In this document: piece by piece, positions 7,792 through 17,575 of the stretch | Numbering within the stretch: the stretch's first letter is position 1 | Layout: each line of letters begins with the position of its first letter | Source: Eubacterium_Q sp002368685 | GTDB lineage: Bacteria; Bacillota; Clostridia; Lachnospirales; Lachnospiraceae | Reading direction: 5' to 3' | DNA length: 64,000 nt | NCBI GenBank assembly: GCA_946609985.1 | Contig: CAMOCB010000008.1 | Span: 8,818-72,817 of the forward strand | Position numbers and translations under genes: made by a program | Notes under the pieces: generated by a model | What the model was told of the DNA's origin: nothing | What the model saw: the letters and a program-made list of their open reading frames with translations, nothing else | The model's database searches: none

Positions 7792-8667
7792 ATGAAGAAA
7801 AGATTGGATGTACTTCTGGTTGAAAATGGTCTCGCAGAGTCACGGGAGAAGGCGAAGGCCATCATAATGTCTGGAATAGTATATGTAGATGGTGAGAAAG
7901 AGGATAAGGCTGGTAGCAATTTCCCGGAAACAGCAAAGATTGAGGTTAGAGGCAAGACTCTTAAGTATGTTAGCCGTGGCGGCCTTAAGCTGGAGAAGGC
8001 TATGCAGGTTTTCCCTATTACACTAGATGGTACTATCTGCATGGATGTTGGTGCATCTACGGGTGGCTTTACAGACTGTATGCTACAGTGTGGGGCGGTG
8101 AAGGTTTATTCTGTCGATGTTGGATATGGACAGCTAGCTTGGAAGCTGAGACAGGATGAGCGTGTTGTCTGCATGGAGAAGACGAATATCAGATATATGA
8201 CTCCTGATGATGTAGACGATAAGATTGACTTTGCATCAGTAGATGTATCCTTCATTTCTTTATCCAAGGTGCTTCCACCACTCAGAGAGCTTCTGAAGGA
8301 CGAAGGAGAGGTGGTATGCCTTGTTAAGCCACAGTTCGAGGCTGGTCGAGAGAAGGTTGGCAAGAAGGGCGTGGTAAGAGACAAGAAGGTACACGTAGAG
8401 GTAATAGAAAATGTAGTCGGTTATGCACTTAGCTCAGGATTCGAACTACTCGGACTCGACTTCTCACCAGTCAAGGGACCTGAGGGGAATATTGAATACC
8501 TGATGCATATAAGAAAGCTTGAAAGTGAGTCGACTGGTGATATTGAAATTCGAGATAAAGGTGTTTCAAAGAGCTTAACAACTAAGTTAGATGAAGAATT
8601 ACTTAATAGAATCAAGAATCTAGTTGAAGAAAGTCACAAGGCATTGGATAAGCCTACGGCGAGTTAG
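7792..8667 (+). CDS. tlyA: TlyA family rRNA (cytidine-2'-O)-methyltransferase
   Basis: TlyA/hemolysin A-type RNA methyltransferase, 291 residues. An N-terminal S4 RNA-binding domain (about residues 1-60, MKKRLDVLLVENGLAESREKA) is followed by an FtsJ-like Rossmann methyltransferase domain with the SAM-binding DVGASTGGFTDCML. Further motifs are the catalytic-core DVSFISL and the LVKPQFEAG region. TlyA homologues methylate 16S and 23S rRNA cytidines. The start is fixed by an in-frame TAG immediately before the ATG, yet no good Shine-Dalgarno lies nearby, perhaps because the upstream islet displaced the original leader. The nadK gene follows after 11 nt. Confidence 0.92.
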   Translation: MKKRLDVLLVENGLAESREKAKAIIMSGIVYVDGEKEDKAGSNFPETAKIEVRGKTLKYVSRGGLKLEKAMQVFPITLDGTICMDVGASTGGFTDCMLQCGAVKVYSVDVGYGQLAWKLRQDERVVCMEKTNIRYMTPDDVDDKIDFASVDVSFISLSKVLPPLRELLKDEGEVVCLVKPQFEAGREKVGKKGVVRDKKVHVEVIENVVGYALSSGFELLGLDFSPVKGPEGNIEYLMHIRKLESESTGDIEIRDKGVSKSLTTKLDEELLNRIKNLVEESHKALDKPTAS

Positions 8668-8678
8668 GAGAACAAAAC

Positions 8679-9512
8679 GTGAACAGTTTCTTAATTATTG
8701 CAAACGAAACAAAGGATATAGGCTTCAAATGGTCGAAGTACATCCTGGACAAGGTTAACTCCTGTGGGGGCAGTGCCACTCTTCAAGAGGGCATGGATAG
8801 TCTTCCGGCAGGAGATATTTCCGTGGAGTTCGATGCAATAATTGTTATGGGTGGAGATGGAACAATGCTTCGCGTGGCCCATCTTCTGAATGGTCAGGAG
8901 ATTCCTGTCATAGGAGTGAATCTTGGTACAGTAGGCTTCCTCACAGAAGTGGTAGTTGCCGAAATCGACGCAATGCTCGACAGACTATTTAATAATGACT
9001 TCGTAATAGAAGACAGAATGATGCTCTCCGGAAATGTAAATAATAGTGATGGCTCTACTAAGCTAGACGCGCTCAACGACATAGTTCTTTCCCGTGAGAA
9101 TTCTCTTAGAATGAACGCGGTAAGAATCTATGTTAATAATAAAGAATTCGACACCATGGAAGGTGATGGTATCCTAATCTCCACACCTACCGGATCGACA
9201 GGCTACAACCTGTCTGCAGGCGGACCAATCGTTCAGCCGGATGCAAGACTAATGGTAATGACACCGATATCACCTTACTCCTTATCCCGCAGGAGTGTGA
9301 TCTTTGGTGCAGACGATATAATAACACTTGAGCTTCTCGAGAAGAGAAAGGATACAGAGAACGTAGGTCTTGTATCCTTCGACGGAGCAGAGAATCTTAC
9401 TATGCAGGTTGGAGACAAGGTTGAGATTACCGTCTCTGACAAGATTTTTAGGCTCATCAAACTGGACGAAGCCAGTGTATACGAAATACTCAGAAAGAAG
9501 ATAGGCGGCTGA
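8679..9512 (+). CDS. nadK: NAD kinase
   Basis: ATP-NAD kinase, 277 residues, making NADP from NAD. It carries the diagnostic GGDGTML motif near residue 53, followed by GVNLGTVGFLTE and the NAD-binding DGILISTPTGSTGYNLSAGG. Translation starts at GTG 8679 with AGGAG at 8666-8670. The gene sits between tlyA and recN as in many Firmicutes. No argR lies between nadK and recN, although that regulator gene is often found there in relatives. Confidence 0.95.
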   Translation: MNSFLIIANETKDIGFKWSKYILDKVNSCGGSATLQEGMDSLPAGDISVEFDAIIVMGGDGTMLRVAHLLNGQEIPVIGVNLGTVGFLTEVVVAEIDAMLDRLFNNDFVIEDRMMLSGNVNNSDGSTKLDALNDIVLSRENSLRMNAVRIYVNNKEFDTMEGDGILISTPTGSTGYNLSAGGPIVQPDARLMVMTPISPYSLSRRSVIFGADDIITLELLEKRKDTENVGLVSFDGAENLTMQVGDKVEITVSDKIFRLIKLDEASVYEILRKKIGG

Positions 9513-9527
9513 GAAAAGGGGAATTAA

Positions 9528-11183
9528 ATGCTTGTTAATTTGCATATAGTGAATCTGGCTCTTATTGATGAGCTGGATGTTGATTTTACAGAGGGACTAA
9601 ATATACTTACCGGTGAAACTGGTGCAGGTAAGTCTATCATCATAGGCTCTATTGGAATAGGCCTTGGCGGAAGATATGATACTGCACTTCTAAGGGATTC
9701 TAAGAAGGACGGACTGGTTGAACTTCTTTTTTCTGTAGACAGAAATCTTGCCGCAGCTCTTGCTGAGGAGGATATCGAGGTCGAGGATGGTGAGATACTT
9801 ATATCCAGACGCCTCACCGGTGGAAGATCTGTAAATAGAATAAATGATTCAAATGTTACTGTGGCGAAGCTGAAGAAGGTTGCGGAGAAGCTTATAAGTC
9901 TCCATGCTCAGCATGAGCAGAGAACACTTCTGAAAGCGGCTAGGCACTTGGAGCTAGTCGATAGCTATGATAAGGATATTGCTGAACTTAAAAGCGAAGT
10001 CGCTTCCTGCTACAAGGAATATAAGCAGGTAAATGATAAACTCAGCAGTCTTTCCCTTGACGAAACTGAGAGAGCTAAGAGACTTGACTATATACAATAT
10101 GAAATCAACGATATAGAGTCAGCCCGTCTTGTGGCTGGTGAGGACGAAGAACTGGAAGAAGTTTATCGAAAAGCCAGCAGTGCTCAGTCCATAGCTGAGA
10201 TCACCTCAAAGGTGGAGGAACTGACAGGCTATGATAGAGATGCTTCCTCAGGAAGCCAGATATCAATGGCTTTAAAAGAAATATCAGGTCTCACAAAATA
10301 TGATGCAGGTGCAGAGGAGTTAGTAAATACACTTACAGATATAGACAGTCTGATGAGTGATTTTTCGAGACAGCTTGCAGACTATATATCCGACATGGAG
10401 TTTGATGAAGAAACTCTTGTAAACGTGGAAAACCGATTGAATCTCATTAATACTCTTAAAGCGAGATACGGTTCAAGTATAGAAGATATCCTGAGGAACC
10501 TGGAGAAGCTTCGCGAGGAGGAAAGCTCTCTTATTTCTTATGAGGATACAATTGCCGAGCTTGGTAAAGAGAAGCAGGCACTTGAGAAGAAGCTGGACAC
10601 TGCATGTGAGAAGCTATCAGAGCAGCGTAAGACTGTTGCTAAGAAGCTATGTGCTGATATAGCAGAAGCTATGCAGGAGCTGAACTTTAATGATGTCAGA
10701 TTCAGTATGGAATTCACAAAGAATGATACTCCTACAGCTAATGGAATTGATTCAGCACAGTTTATTATTTCGACAAACGTCGGTGAGGAAATGAGACCTC
10801 TAGTTGAAGTTGCTTCCGGTGGTGAGCTTTCAAGAGTGATGCTCGCTATTAAGTCGGTAGTATCTGAGGCGGTCGATACACCAACTCTTATCTTTGATGA
10901 GATAGATGTTGGTATCAGTGGAATCACGGCTGAGAAGGTCGGCGCAACCATGCACCGCTTAGCCGAGTCCCGACAGATTATTTCCATCACACACCTGCCA
11001 CAGATAGCAGCCCTTGCTGATACGGCATTTGTAATTGAGAAGCAGGTAATTGGAGAGAAGACAGTTACAGATATAAAGAGACTGGATGACGAAGGCAGAG
11101 TTATGGAGCTTGCTAGACTACTAGGCGGCGCCAGCGTAACAGACTCAGTACTTGAAACCGCTCGAGAAATGTTGAAGAAATAA
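9528..11183 (+). CDS. recN: DNA repair protein RecN
   Basis: SMC-like ATPase of 551 residues that acts in recombinational repair of double-strand breaks. The N-terminal head has Walker A GETGAGKSI (about 34-42) preceded by LHIVNLALIDELDVDF. A long central coiled coil (about 150-370) carries charged heptads. The C-terminal head has the ABC signature ASGGELSRVMLAIK and Walker B TLIFDEIDVGISG, then a D-loop and H-loop region SITHLPQIAA. Length is typical. It ends the tlyA-nadK-recN group. Confidence 0.96.
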   Translation: MLVNLHIVNLALIDELDVDFTEGLNILTGETGAGKSIIIGSIGIGLGGRYDTALLRDSKKDGLVELLFSVDRNLAAALAEEDIEVEDGEILISRRLTGGRSVNRINDSNVTVAKLKKVAEKLISLHAQHEQRTLLKAARHLELVDSYDKDIAELKSEVASCYKEYKQVNDKLSSLSLDETERAKRLDYIQYEINDIESARLVAGEDEELEEVYRKASSAQSIAEITSKVEELTGYDRDASSGSQISMALKEISGLTKYDAGAEELVNTLTDIDSLMSDFSRQLADYISDMEFDEETLVNVENRLNLINTLKARYGSSIEDILRNLEKLREEESSLISYEDTIAELGKEKQALEKKLDTACEKLSEQRKTVAKKLCADIAEAMQELNFNDVRFSMEFTKNDTPTANGIDSAQFIISTNVGEEMRPLVEVASGGELSRVMLAIKSVVSEAVDTPTLIFDEIDVGISGITAEKVGATMHRLAESRQIISITHLPQIAALADTAFVIEKQVIGEKTVTDIKRLDDEGRVMELARLLGGASVTDSVLETAREMLKK

Positions 11184-11265
11184 GATAACTCAAAATGATT
11201 CTAACTAAGTAAAATGTTAATGTCATTCTTAACGAAGTGAAGAATCTTAAATAAAAGGACACACT

Positions 11266-12216
11266 ATGATAGAAACAATTGCCAGAGTTAACCTCATGGT
11301 GAATGAGGTACTAAAAATAAAGAAAAACAGACTTACTCCTGACATAATCACTGGGAACGAGAAGAGAATAGCTCTTGTCTCAGGTATTTACGGTGATGAG
11401 CTGCAGGGAGAATTTGTATGCTACGAGGTTATTAGACGAATAAAGGAAGACTATGCCAGCCTTACAGGTATAGTTGATGTATATCCATGTATCAATCCTC
11501 TTGCCAGTGAGGCAAAGACAAGAGAGATACCTGGTCCTGAGCTTGATATGAATCAGCTTTTCCCGGGCGCTAAGAGTGGTGCTATGGGTGAATATGCTGC
11601 CAGCTGTATCATTGATGATATAATTAGCGAGGAGGATGGTCCGAAGGCCAGCTTCTGCCTGGATATCCACGGCAGCAACATGTATTTGGAAGAAATACTT
11701 CAGATAAGGCTGAATGATGATGTAGTTGATGATATAATGCCTTTTGCGGCTAAGCTTAATACTGATATGATATGGGTTCATCCATCCACTCAGGTTAAGG
11801 GCGGAAGCCTTGTATATGAGCTGAATCAGAGGGGCGTTCCTTCCTGCGTTACAGAGTCCTGCGCGGCATATATGATAGATCAGGCTGAGGGTCTTCAGCT
11901 TGTAGATGGCATTTTCGCTGTTATGAAGCAGATGGGAATATGGCAGGGCGAGATTAATCCGGTCAGAAATCCTATGGTGGCATATGATAATCAGATAACA
12001 TTTATAAATGCTGAAAGTAGTGGTATGTTTATTCCTACCGTCAGAGTTCATGATATGGTTGACGCCGGAATGCATATCGGTTCAGTGGTAAATATTCTGA
12101 CAGGAACCGTGGAGGAAAAGGTTGTAGCTCCAAAGAGCGGAATGATATGCGGTATAAGAGATTATCCTGCGATTGAAATGGGTTCTCTCGTGGCGCGTAT
12201 AGTTAGTCCTGACTGA
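11266..12216 (+). CDS. Succinylglutamate desuccinylase/aspartoacylase-like protein (first copy)
   Basis: A 316-residue protein with the M14-like AstE/AspA fold. Canonical enzymes bind zinc with His and Glu of a GxHGNE motif plus a His in a DLH motif. Here the first motif reads GIYGDE (Tyr replaces His, Glu kept), the second reads DIHG (His kept), and a Glu remains in VTESC. The C-terminal part (about 235-316) looks like the small beta-barrel of the family, ending with APKSGMICGIRDYPAIEMGS. Substrate is unknown. A paralogue follows after 44 nt and the two probably form an operon or complex. Confidence 0.75.
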   Translation: MIETIARVNLMVNEVLKIKKNRLTPDIITGNEKRIALVSGIYGDELQGEFVCYEVIRRIKEDYASLTGIVDVYPCINPLASEAKTREIPGPELDMNQLFPGAKSGAMGEYAASCIIDDIISEEDGPKASFCLDIHGSNMYLEEILQIRLNDDVVDDIMPFAAKLNTDMIWVHPSTQVKGGSLVYELNQRGVPSCVTESCAAYMIDQAEGLQLVDGIFAVMKQMGIWQGEINPVRNPMVAYDNQITFINAESSGMFIPTVRVHDMVDAGMHIGSVVNILTGTVEEKVVAPKSGMICGIRDYPAIEMGSLVARIVSPD

Positions 12217-12260
12217 AAAGATTTTGGGTATTACATTTTAAATGATAATGGGGTATAAAG

Positions 12261-13220
12261 TTGAGACAGAAAATACTTTTTTCGTATGAAACACCATTTA
12301 GTGGTGAGCATAATATATATGGTTACATATATGGAGCAGGCACTTATTCAGAGCCTGTTCAGGCGGAAAATAGCGCTGCGATAGTTGGTGCTATGAGAGG
12401 AAATGAGCATCAGCAGCTCTATATATGTTCGAAGCTGGCAGCCAGACTCTCTGAGATAGAGGAGGCAGGTGAAATAGTTCGTGGCAAGTCGATACTTCTG
12501 GTGCCATCTGTTAATTACAGCGCTATGAATGCTAATCATAAGTTCTGGTTATCAGATGATTCAGATATCAATAGGGAGTTCCCTGGTAACCCTATGGGAC
12601 CGGCTACAAGTAGACTGGCATATAGTCTGCTCGAGGAACTGAAAAATTATTCCTATGGAATCCAGTTTCCGTCCTATTATATGAGAGGAAGATTCATTCC
12701 TCACGTTAGAATGATGAAGACGGGATTTGAGAGTACGAATCTTGCAAATCTCTTCGGTTTTCCATTTGTAATGATGGCAGAGAAGAAACCATTTGATGAA
12801 TGTACGCTTAATTATAACTGGCAGAAGGCGGGCACAGAGGCATTTTCGGTTTATTCAGGTGGTACCGAGAGAATAAATGAGGAATATGCAGATATAGCTG
12901 TTAGTGCCGTTCTCAGATTTCTTTCCAGAATGGGAATAATCAGATATAATAGTATGGGCGGTAACATATCCACCCTTATGGAAGAAGAGGAAATGCTCAG
13001 CATCAAGTCGGATGCGGCAGGTTTCTTCCGTCGCCTAAAGGATGTAAATGTTGAGGTTAAGAAGGGCGACGTACTCGGAGAGATAATCGATCCAATGGAT
13101 GGACATATCTTAAATGAGATAATATCGCCTGTGGATGGTATCATATTCTATATGCAGGACGCACCGCTGATTTATCAGAATATAGTGCTGTTTAGAATAA
13201 TTAAGAAGATACATAAGTAA
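12261..13220 (+). CDS. Succinylglutamate desuccinylase/aspartoacylase-like protein (second copy, probably inactive)
   Basis: Paralogue of the preceding gene, 319 residues, started from TTG 12261. The fold-defining elements persist: GAMRGNEHQQLY, DSDINREFPGN, and a C-terminal barrel with GDVLGEIIDPMDGH and ISPVDGIIF. However, the first zinc histidine is Arg (GAMRGNE) and the DLH motif is replaced by GIQFPS, so a classical mononuclear zinc site cannot form. It may be a structural or regulatory partner of the first copy. Weak homology to ribosome or metabolic genes was not seen, and the pathway is unknown. Confidence 0.68.
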   Translation: MRQKILFSYETPFSGEHNIYGYIYGAGTYSEPVQAENSAAIVGAMRGNEHQQLYICSKLAARLSEIEEAGEIVRGKSILLVPSVNYSAMNANHKFWLSDDSDINREFPGNPMGPATSRLAYSLLEELKNYSYGIQFPSYYMRGRFIPHVRMMKTGFESTNLANLFGFPFVMMAEKKPFDECTLNYNWQKAGTEAFSVYSGGTERINEEYADIAVSAVLRFLSRMGIIRYNSMGGNISTLMEEEEMLSIKSDAAGFFRRLKDVNVEVKKGDVLGEIIDPMDGHILNEIISPVDGIIFYMQDAPLIYQNIVLFRIIKKIHK

Positions 13221-13345
13221 AATACATAAATAAGCAGATTATGCTATTAAAGCATTAACACATATAATAAGGATTCTCAGCTAAAGCCTCTAAATTAAAA
13301 ATGGGGCTAATAACATGATGAATCTAAGAAAAAGAGGAGAATATT

Positions 13346-16300
13346 ATGAGTGTAAGAAGAATCTACGTGGAAAAGAGACCTGACTATGCGGTTAGAGCCG
13401 ATGAGCTTACAAATGAGTTCAGAGCATATCTCAGTCTCAAGGATGTAAAGGTCAGAGAGCTTGTCAGATATGATGTTGAGAATCTTTCTGACGAAGTATT
13501 TGAGGAAGCTATAGTTACAGTTTTTTCAGAGCCTCCGGTAGATCTTGTTTATAGAGAGGATTTCCCTCATACAGATGATGAGTTTGTGTTCTCTATGGAA
13601 TACCTTCCTGGTCAGTTTGATCAGAGAGCGGACTCTGCAGAGCAGTGCGTTAAGCTTCTTGATGATGCATCTGAGCCTATCATCAGATCGGGTATCACAT
13701 ATGCAGTATCAGGAACACTTACTGATGCTGATAAGAAGACAATCGAGGAATATGTTATTAACCCGGTTGAGGCACGTATCTCTGATGGTGCTAAGCCAGA
13801 GACTCTCGTTGCAAATTATGATGAGCCGGCAGATGTAGCTATTCTGGATGGCTTCTGCAGCATGTCCGAGGAGGATTTCCAGAAGCTGTATGATTCACTT
13901 GGACTTGCTATGACATTTAAGGATTTCCAGCACATCAGAAATTATTTCGGTTCTGAGGAGAAGAGAGATCCTTCAATGACAGAAATCAGGGTTCTGGACA
14001 CATACTGGTCTGACCATTGCCGTCATACTACATTTGCCACAGAGCTTACAGATATTAAGTTTGATGAGGGTAAATATAAGGACGCAATTGAAGGCACATT
14101 TAAGAAGTATCTTGCAGATGCAGCGGAGATAAATGCAGGTAGAGATGATAAGTTTACATGCCTCATGGATATCGCTCTTATGGGTATGAAGAAGCTCCGT
14201 AAGGATGGAAAGCTGGAGGATCTGGACGTATCAGACGAGATAAATGCTTGTACAATAGTTGCTCCTCTTACAATTAAGAATGAGGACGGAAGTGTTGTTA
14301 CTGAGGATTGGCTGATTTCATTTAAGAATGAGACACATAACCATCCTACAGAGATAGAGCCATTCGGTGGGGCTGCCACATGTCTTGGTGGAGCTATCCG
14401 TGATCCACTGTCAGGTCGTACATATGTGTACCAGGCTATGCGTGTAACCGGTGCTGCTGATCCTACTAAGGCGCTTTCTGAGACACTTCCTAACAAGCTG
14501 CCACAGCGTAAGATCGTTCAGACAGCTGCTAAGGGATATTCTTCCTATGGTAACCAGATAGGTCTTGCAACAGGTCTGGTTCAGGAGGTTTATCATCCAA
14601 ACTATGTTGCTAAGCGTATGGAGATTGGTGCCGTTATAGGTGCCGCTCCAAAGGATAATGTTAAGAGACTGACCTCTGATCCGGGAGATGTGATCATCCT
14701 TCTCGGTGGACGTACAGGTCGTGATGGTTGTGGTGGAGCTACAGGTTCTTCAAAGGCTCATAACTCAGAGTCCCTTGAATCCTGCGGTGCTGAGGTACAG
14801 AAGGGTAATCCTCCTACAGAGCGTAAGCTTCAGAGACTGTTCCGTCGTCCAGAGGTTACTACACTTATTAAGAAATGTAATGACTTCGGTGCAGGTGGTG
14901 TATCAGTTGCTATAGGTGAGCTTGCTGATGGTCTGGATATTAATCTTGATCTCGTACCAAAGAAGTATGCAGGTCTTGATGGTACAGAGCTTGCAATTTC
15001 CGAGTCACAGGAAAGAATGGCACTAGTTGTTGATCCTAAGGATGCAGATAAGCTACTTGAGTATGCAAGAGAAGAGAATCTTGAGGCAGTAAAGGTGGCA
15101 ACTGTAACAGAGTCCCCTAGACTTGTGCTTAAGTGGAGAGGTAAGGAGATAGTTAATATCTCACGTGCCTTCCTGAACACCAATGGTGCTCATCAGGAGA
15201 CTGTAGCTGAGGTTGAGATGCCATCAGAGACTGTTAAGCCATTTGCAGGTATAGATGCTGAGGGCAGCACAGAAGAGTACAGCAACAAGAATGCAGATAT
15301 AAAGACAAAATGGCTAGACATTCTGTCAGATCTCAACGTAACTTCAGAGCGTGGTCTGGTGGAAATGTTTGACTCAACTATCGGAGCTAATACGGTAACA
15401 ATGCCATACGGTGGTAAGTATCAGCTCTCACCAATGCAGACAATGATCGCTACAGTTCCTATGCTTGGAACTCGCAGCACAGATGCTGTAAGTATGATGA
15501 GCTATGGTCTGGATCCATATCTTCTTAGCTGGAGTCCATACCATGGTGCTATATATGCAGTAATTGATTCTGTTGCTAAAATAGCAGCAGCTGGTGGTGA
15601 TGTATCGAAGATACGTCTCACCTTCCAGGAGTATTTTGAGAGAATGAATGATGTGCCTACTCGTTGGGGTAAGCCACTGGCTGCACTCCTTGGTTCATAT
15701 TCAGCTCAGATTGGCCTTGGACTTCCATCTATCGGTGGTAAGGACAGTATGTCTGGTTCTTTTAATGATATAGATGTACCTCCAACACTTTGCTCCTTTG
15801 CTGTAGTTATGAATACAGTTGAAAATGTAGTTACATCCGAACTTAAGAGCGCTGGAAATCTTCTTGTGAAGATGGATATTAATAAGGATGAGTACGATGT
15901 TCCTGATTATGCGGATGTACTTGATAAGTACGCTAAGGTACGTGCTGCTGTAGAGCAGGGACTTATTCAGGCGGCTTTCGCTGTTGGATTCGGTGGTATC
16001 ATCGAAGCAGTAAGCAAGATGGCATTTGGTAATAAACTTGGCGTAAGCCTTGATAAAAATGTGGTTTCAGAGGATGAGCTGGGACGTAAGGATTATGGTT
16101 CAATAATTATGGAGGTTAGACCTGAGGATGTTAAGGCACTTGGTCTTCCTGCAAAGGTTATTGGTTCAGTAACTGATGATGGTACATTTACATATGGTTC
16201 TGTAAAGATTTCTGTAGACGATGCTATCAAGGCATGGACCACACCACTTAAGAAGGTATTTAGTACAGATAGTGGAGTAGAGCCTCGCTTTGAGGGCCAT

Positions 16301-17236
16301 GCAAAGGATTATATGGCTGCTAAGAAGGCTGGAACAGCTGAGTCTGAGCTTAAGTTCAGATACAATCCAGAGCTTACTGGATACGAAGGCGGCGTATATG
16401 AGGCAAAGAGTATATATGTAGCTAAGAATAAGGTTGCTAGACCTAAGGTATTTATACCAGTATTCCCAGGTACTAACTGCGAATACGATAGTGCGAGAGC
16501 CTTTGAGAGAGCCGGTGCGGATGCTGAGGTTATTGTCCTCAACAATATGGATGCTCAGGGCATAAGAGATAGCGTAGATGCATTTACTAAGGCTATCAGC
16601 CAGTCTCAGATCGTAATGTTCCCGGGTGGTTTCTCAGGTGGTGATGAGCCAGATGGATCCGGTAAGTTCATCGCGACTACATTTAGAAATGAGAAGATCA
16701 AGGACGAAATGATGAAACTCCTTAACGAGAGAGACGGTCTGGTACTTGGTATCTGTAACGGATTCCAGGCTCTTATCAAGCTTGGTCTTGTTCCAACAGG
16801 TGAAATAGTAGAACAGACAGAAATGAGCCCTACACTTGCTCGTAACTCAATCGGACGTCATCAGTCAAGAATCGCTTATACAAAGGTTGTTTCTAATAAG
16901 AGCCCTTGGCTACGTAAGGCAACTCTTGGTGGAGTTTATTCAATTCCTATTTCACACGGTGAAGGACGCTTTGTGGCTAAGGAAGAGTGGCTTAGAAAAC
17001 TCTTTGAGAATGGTCAGGTTGCAACTCAGTACGTAGATGCTGAAGGCCGTCCTACAATGGATGAGGATTACAATATCAACGGTTCATATATGGCGATCGA
17101 GGGTATCACAAGTCCAGATGGTCGTGTGCTTGGTAAGATGGGCCACTCAGAGCGTAGAGATAAGAATACATACCTTAATATCTTCGGTGATAAGGATCAG
17201 AAGATATTTGAGTCTGGTGTGGAGTACTTTAAGTAA
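13346..17236 (+). CDS. purL: Phosphoribosylformylglycinamidine synthase, single-chain
   Basis: This 1296-residue protein is the large single-chain FGAM synthase, which combines what Bacilli make as PurS, PurL and PurQ. It converts FGAR, ATP and glutamine to FGAM in purine synthesis. Landmarks are LDTYWSDHCRHTTF in the linker/synthetase region, FKNETHNHPTEIEPFGGAAT, GGRTGRDGCGGATGSS, and GLPSIGGKDSMSGSF. The C-terminal class I glutamine amidotransferase domain has FPGTNCEYD, nucleophile Cys in LGICNGFQAL, and the His/Glu pair in SHGEGRF. The ATG follows AGAGGAG. No purine riboswitch was recognised upstream. Confidence 0.97.
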   Translation: MSVRRIYVEKRPDYAVRADELTNEFRAYLSLKDVKVRELVRYDVENLSDEVFEEAIVTVFSEPPVDLVYREDFPHTDDEFVFSMEYLPGQFDQRADSAEQCVKLLDDASEPIIRSGITYAVSGTLTDADKKTIEEYVINPVEARISDGAKPETLVANYDEPADVAILDGFCSMSEEDFQKLYDSLGLAMTFKDFQHIRNYFGSEEKRDPSMTEIRVLDTYWSDHCRHTTFATELTDIKFDEGKYKDAIEGTFKKYLADAAEINAGRDDKFTCLMDIALMGMKKLRKDGKLEDLDVSDEINACTIVAPLTIKNEDGSVVTEDWLISFKNETHNHPTEIEPFGGAATCLGGAIRDPLSGRTYVYQAMRVTGAADPTKALSETLPNKLPQRKIVQTAAKGYSSYGNQIGLATGLVQEVYHPNYVAKRMEIGAVIGAAPKDNVKRLTSDPGDVIILLGGRTGRDGCGGATGSSKAHNSESLESCGAEVQKGNPPTERKLQRLFRRPEVTTLIKKCNDFGAGGVSVAIGELADGLDINLDLVPKKYAGLDGTELAISESQERMALVVDPKDADKLLEYAREENLEAVKVATVTESPRLVLKWRGKEIVNISRAFLNTNGAHQETVAEVEMPSETVKPFAGIDAEGSTEEYSNKNADIKTKWLDILSDLNVTSERGLVEMFDSTIGANTVTMPYGGKYQLSPMQTMIATVPMLGTRSTDAVSMMSYGLDPYLLSWSPYHGAIYAVIDSVAKIAAAGGDVSKIRLTFQEYFERMNDVPTRWGKPLAALLGSYSAQIGLGLPSIGGKDSMSGSFNDIDVPPTLCSFAVVMNTVENVVTSELKSAGNLLVKMDINKDEYDVPDYADVLDKYAKVRAAVEQGLIQAAFAVGFGGIIEAVSKMAFGNKLGVSLDKNVVSEDELGRKDYGSIIMEVRPEDVKALGLPAKVIGSVTDDGTFTYGSVKISVDDAIKAWTTPLKKVFSTDSGVEPRFEGHAKDYMAAKKAGTAESELKFRYNPELTGYEGGVYEAKSIYVAKNKVARPKVFIPVFPGTNCEYDSARAFERAGADAEVIVLNNMDAQGIRDSVDAFTKAISQSQIVMFPGGFSGGDEPDGSGKFIATTFRNEKIKDEMMKLLNERDGLVLGICNGFQALIKLGLVPTGEIVEQTEMSPTLARNSIGRHQSRIAYTKVVSNKSPWLRKATLGGVYSIPISHGEGRFVAKEEWLRKLFENGQVATQYVDAEGRPTMDEDYNINGSYMAIEGITSPDGRVLGKMGHSERRDKNTYLNIFGDKDQKIFESGVEYFK

Positions 17237-17345
17237 ATATAAGGATTTAAGAAGTATTTGGGGTTGAATATCAAGTAGATATATGTTATAACAAAATTGA
17301 CTGAGAAATCAGTTACAAAATTGATAATTGACACATATCAAAGAA

Positions 17346-17377
17346 GAAACCCCAACAGTAGCAGCTGTCGGGGTTTC
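17346..17377 (+). terminator. Terminator-like hairpin, unit 1
   Basis: The stem gaaaccccaacag (17346-17358) pairs with ctgtcggggtttc (17365-17377) over a six-base loop with one A-C mismatch. The following sequence ttcacgtg is only weakly T-rich, so termination efficiency is uncertain. Confidence 0.5.
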
Positions 17378-17507
17378 TTCACGTGTTGAGTACTTCAAGT
17401 AAAAAAGATAGAGAAGTATTTGGGGTTGAATTATAACAAGTAATATGTTATATATTAGGTGACTAAGATTTTTTGATTAAGAAGAACAAAGTCATTTTAT
17501 CAAAAAT

Positions 17508-17539
17508 GAAACCCCAACAGCGTCCACTGTTGGGGTTTC
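17508..17539 (+). terminator. Terminator-like hairpin, unit 2
   Basis: A perfect 13-bp stem, gaaaccccaacag (17508-17520) with ctgttggggtttc (17527-17539), and loop cgtcca. It is followed by ttcacgtttt. It separates purL from the MoxR operon and duplicates the first hairpin. Confidence 0.6.
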
Positions 17540-17575
17540 TTCACGTTTTAAGATACGTTATAAGTAAGGGGTTGT

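Larger units (their letters stand above)
17222..17545 (+). repeat. 162-nt tandem duplication after purL
   Basis: This stretch between purL and moxR contains no gene but holds two tandem units. Each has gagtact-aagtaa (copying the last codons of purL), then tatttggggttgaa, a variable AT-rich middle, and a gaaaccccaacag hairpin followed by ttcacgt. The ttggggtt segments (17258 and 17420) and the hairpins (17346 and 17508) are both exactly 162 nt apart. In each unit the upstream ttggggtt is complementary to the aaccccaa of the hairpin's left arm. Confidence 0.75.

Noticed and set aside
11380..12075. Long minus-strand open frame opposite the aspartoacylase-like gene
   Set aside because: It mirrors a well-supported + strand gene, has no ribosome-binding site, and its product looks like antisense of that gene.
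13221..13345. Purine riboswitch upstream of purL
   Set aside because: The conserved loops of the purine aptamer are not visible in these 125 bases.
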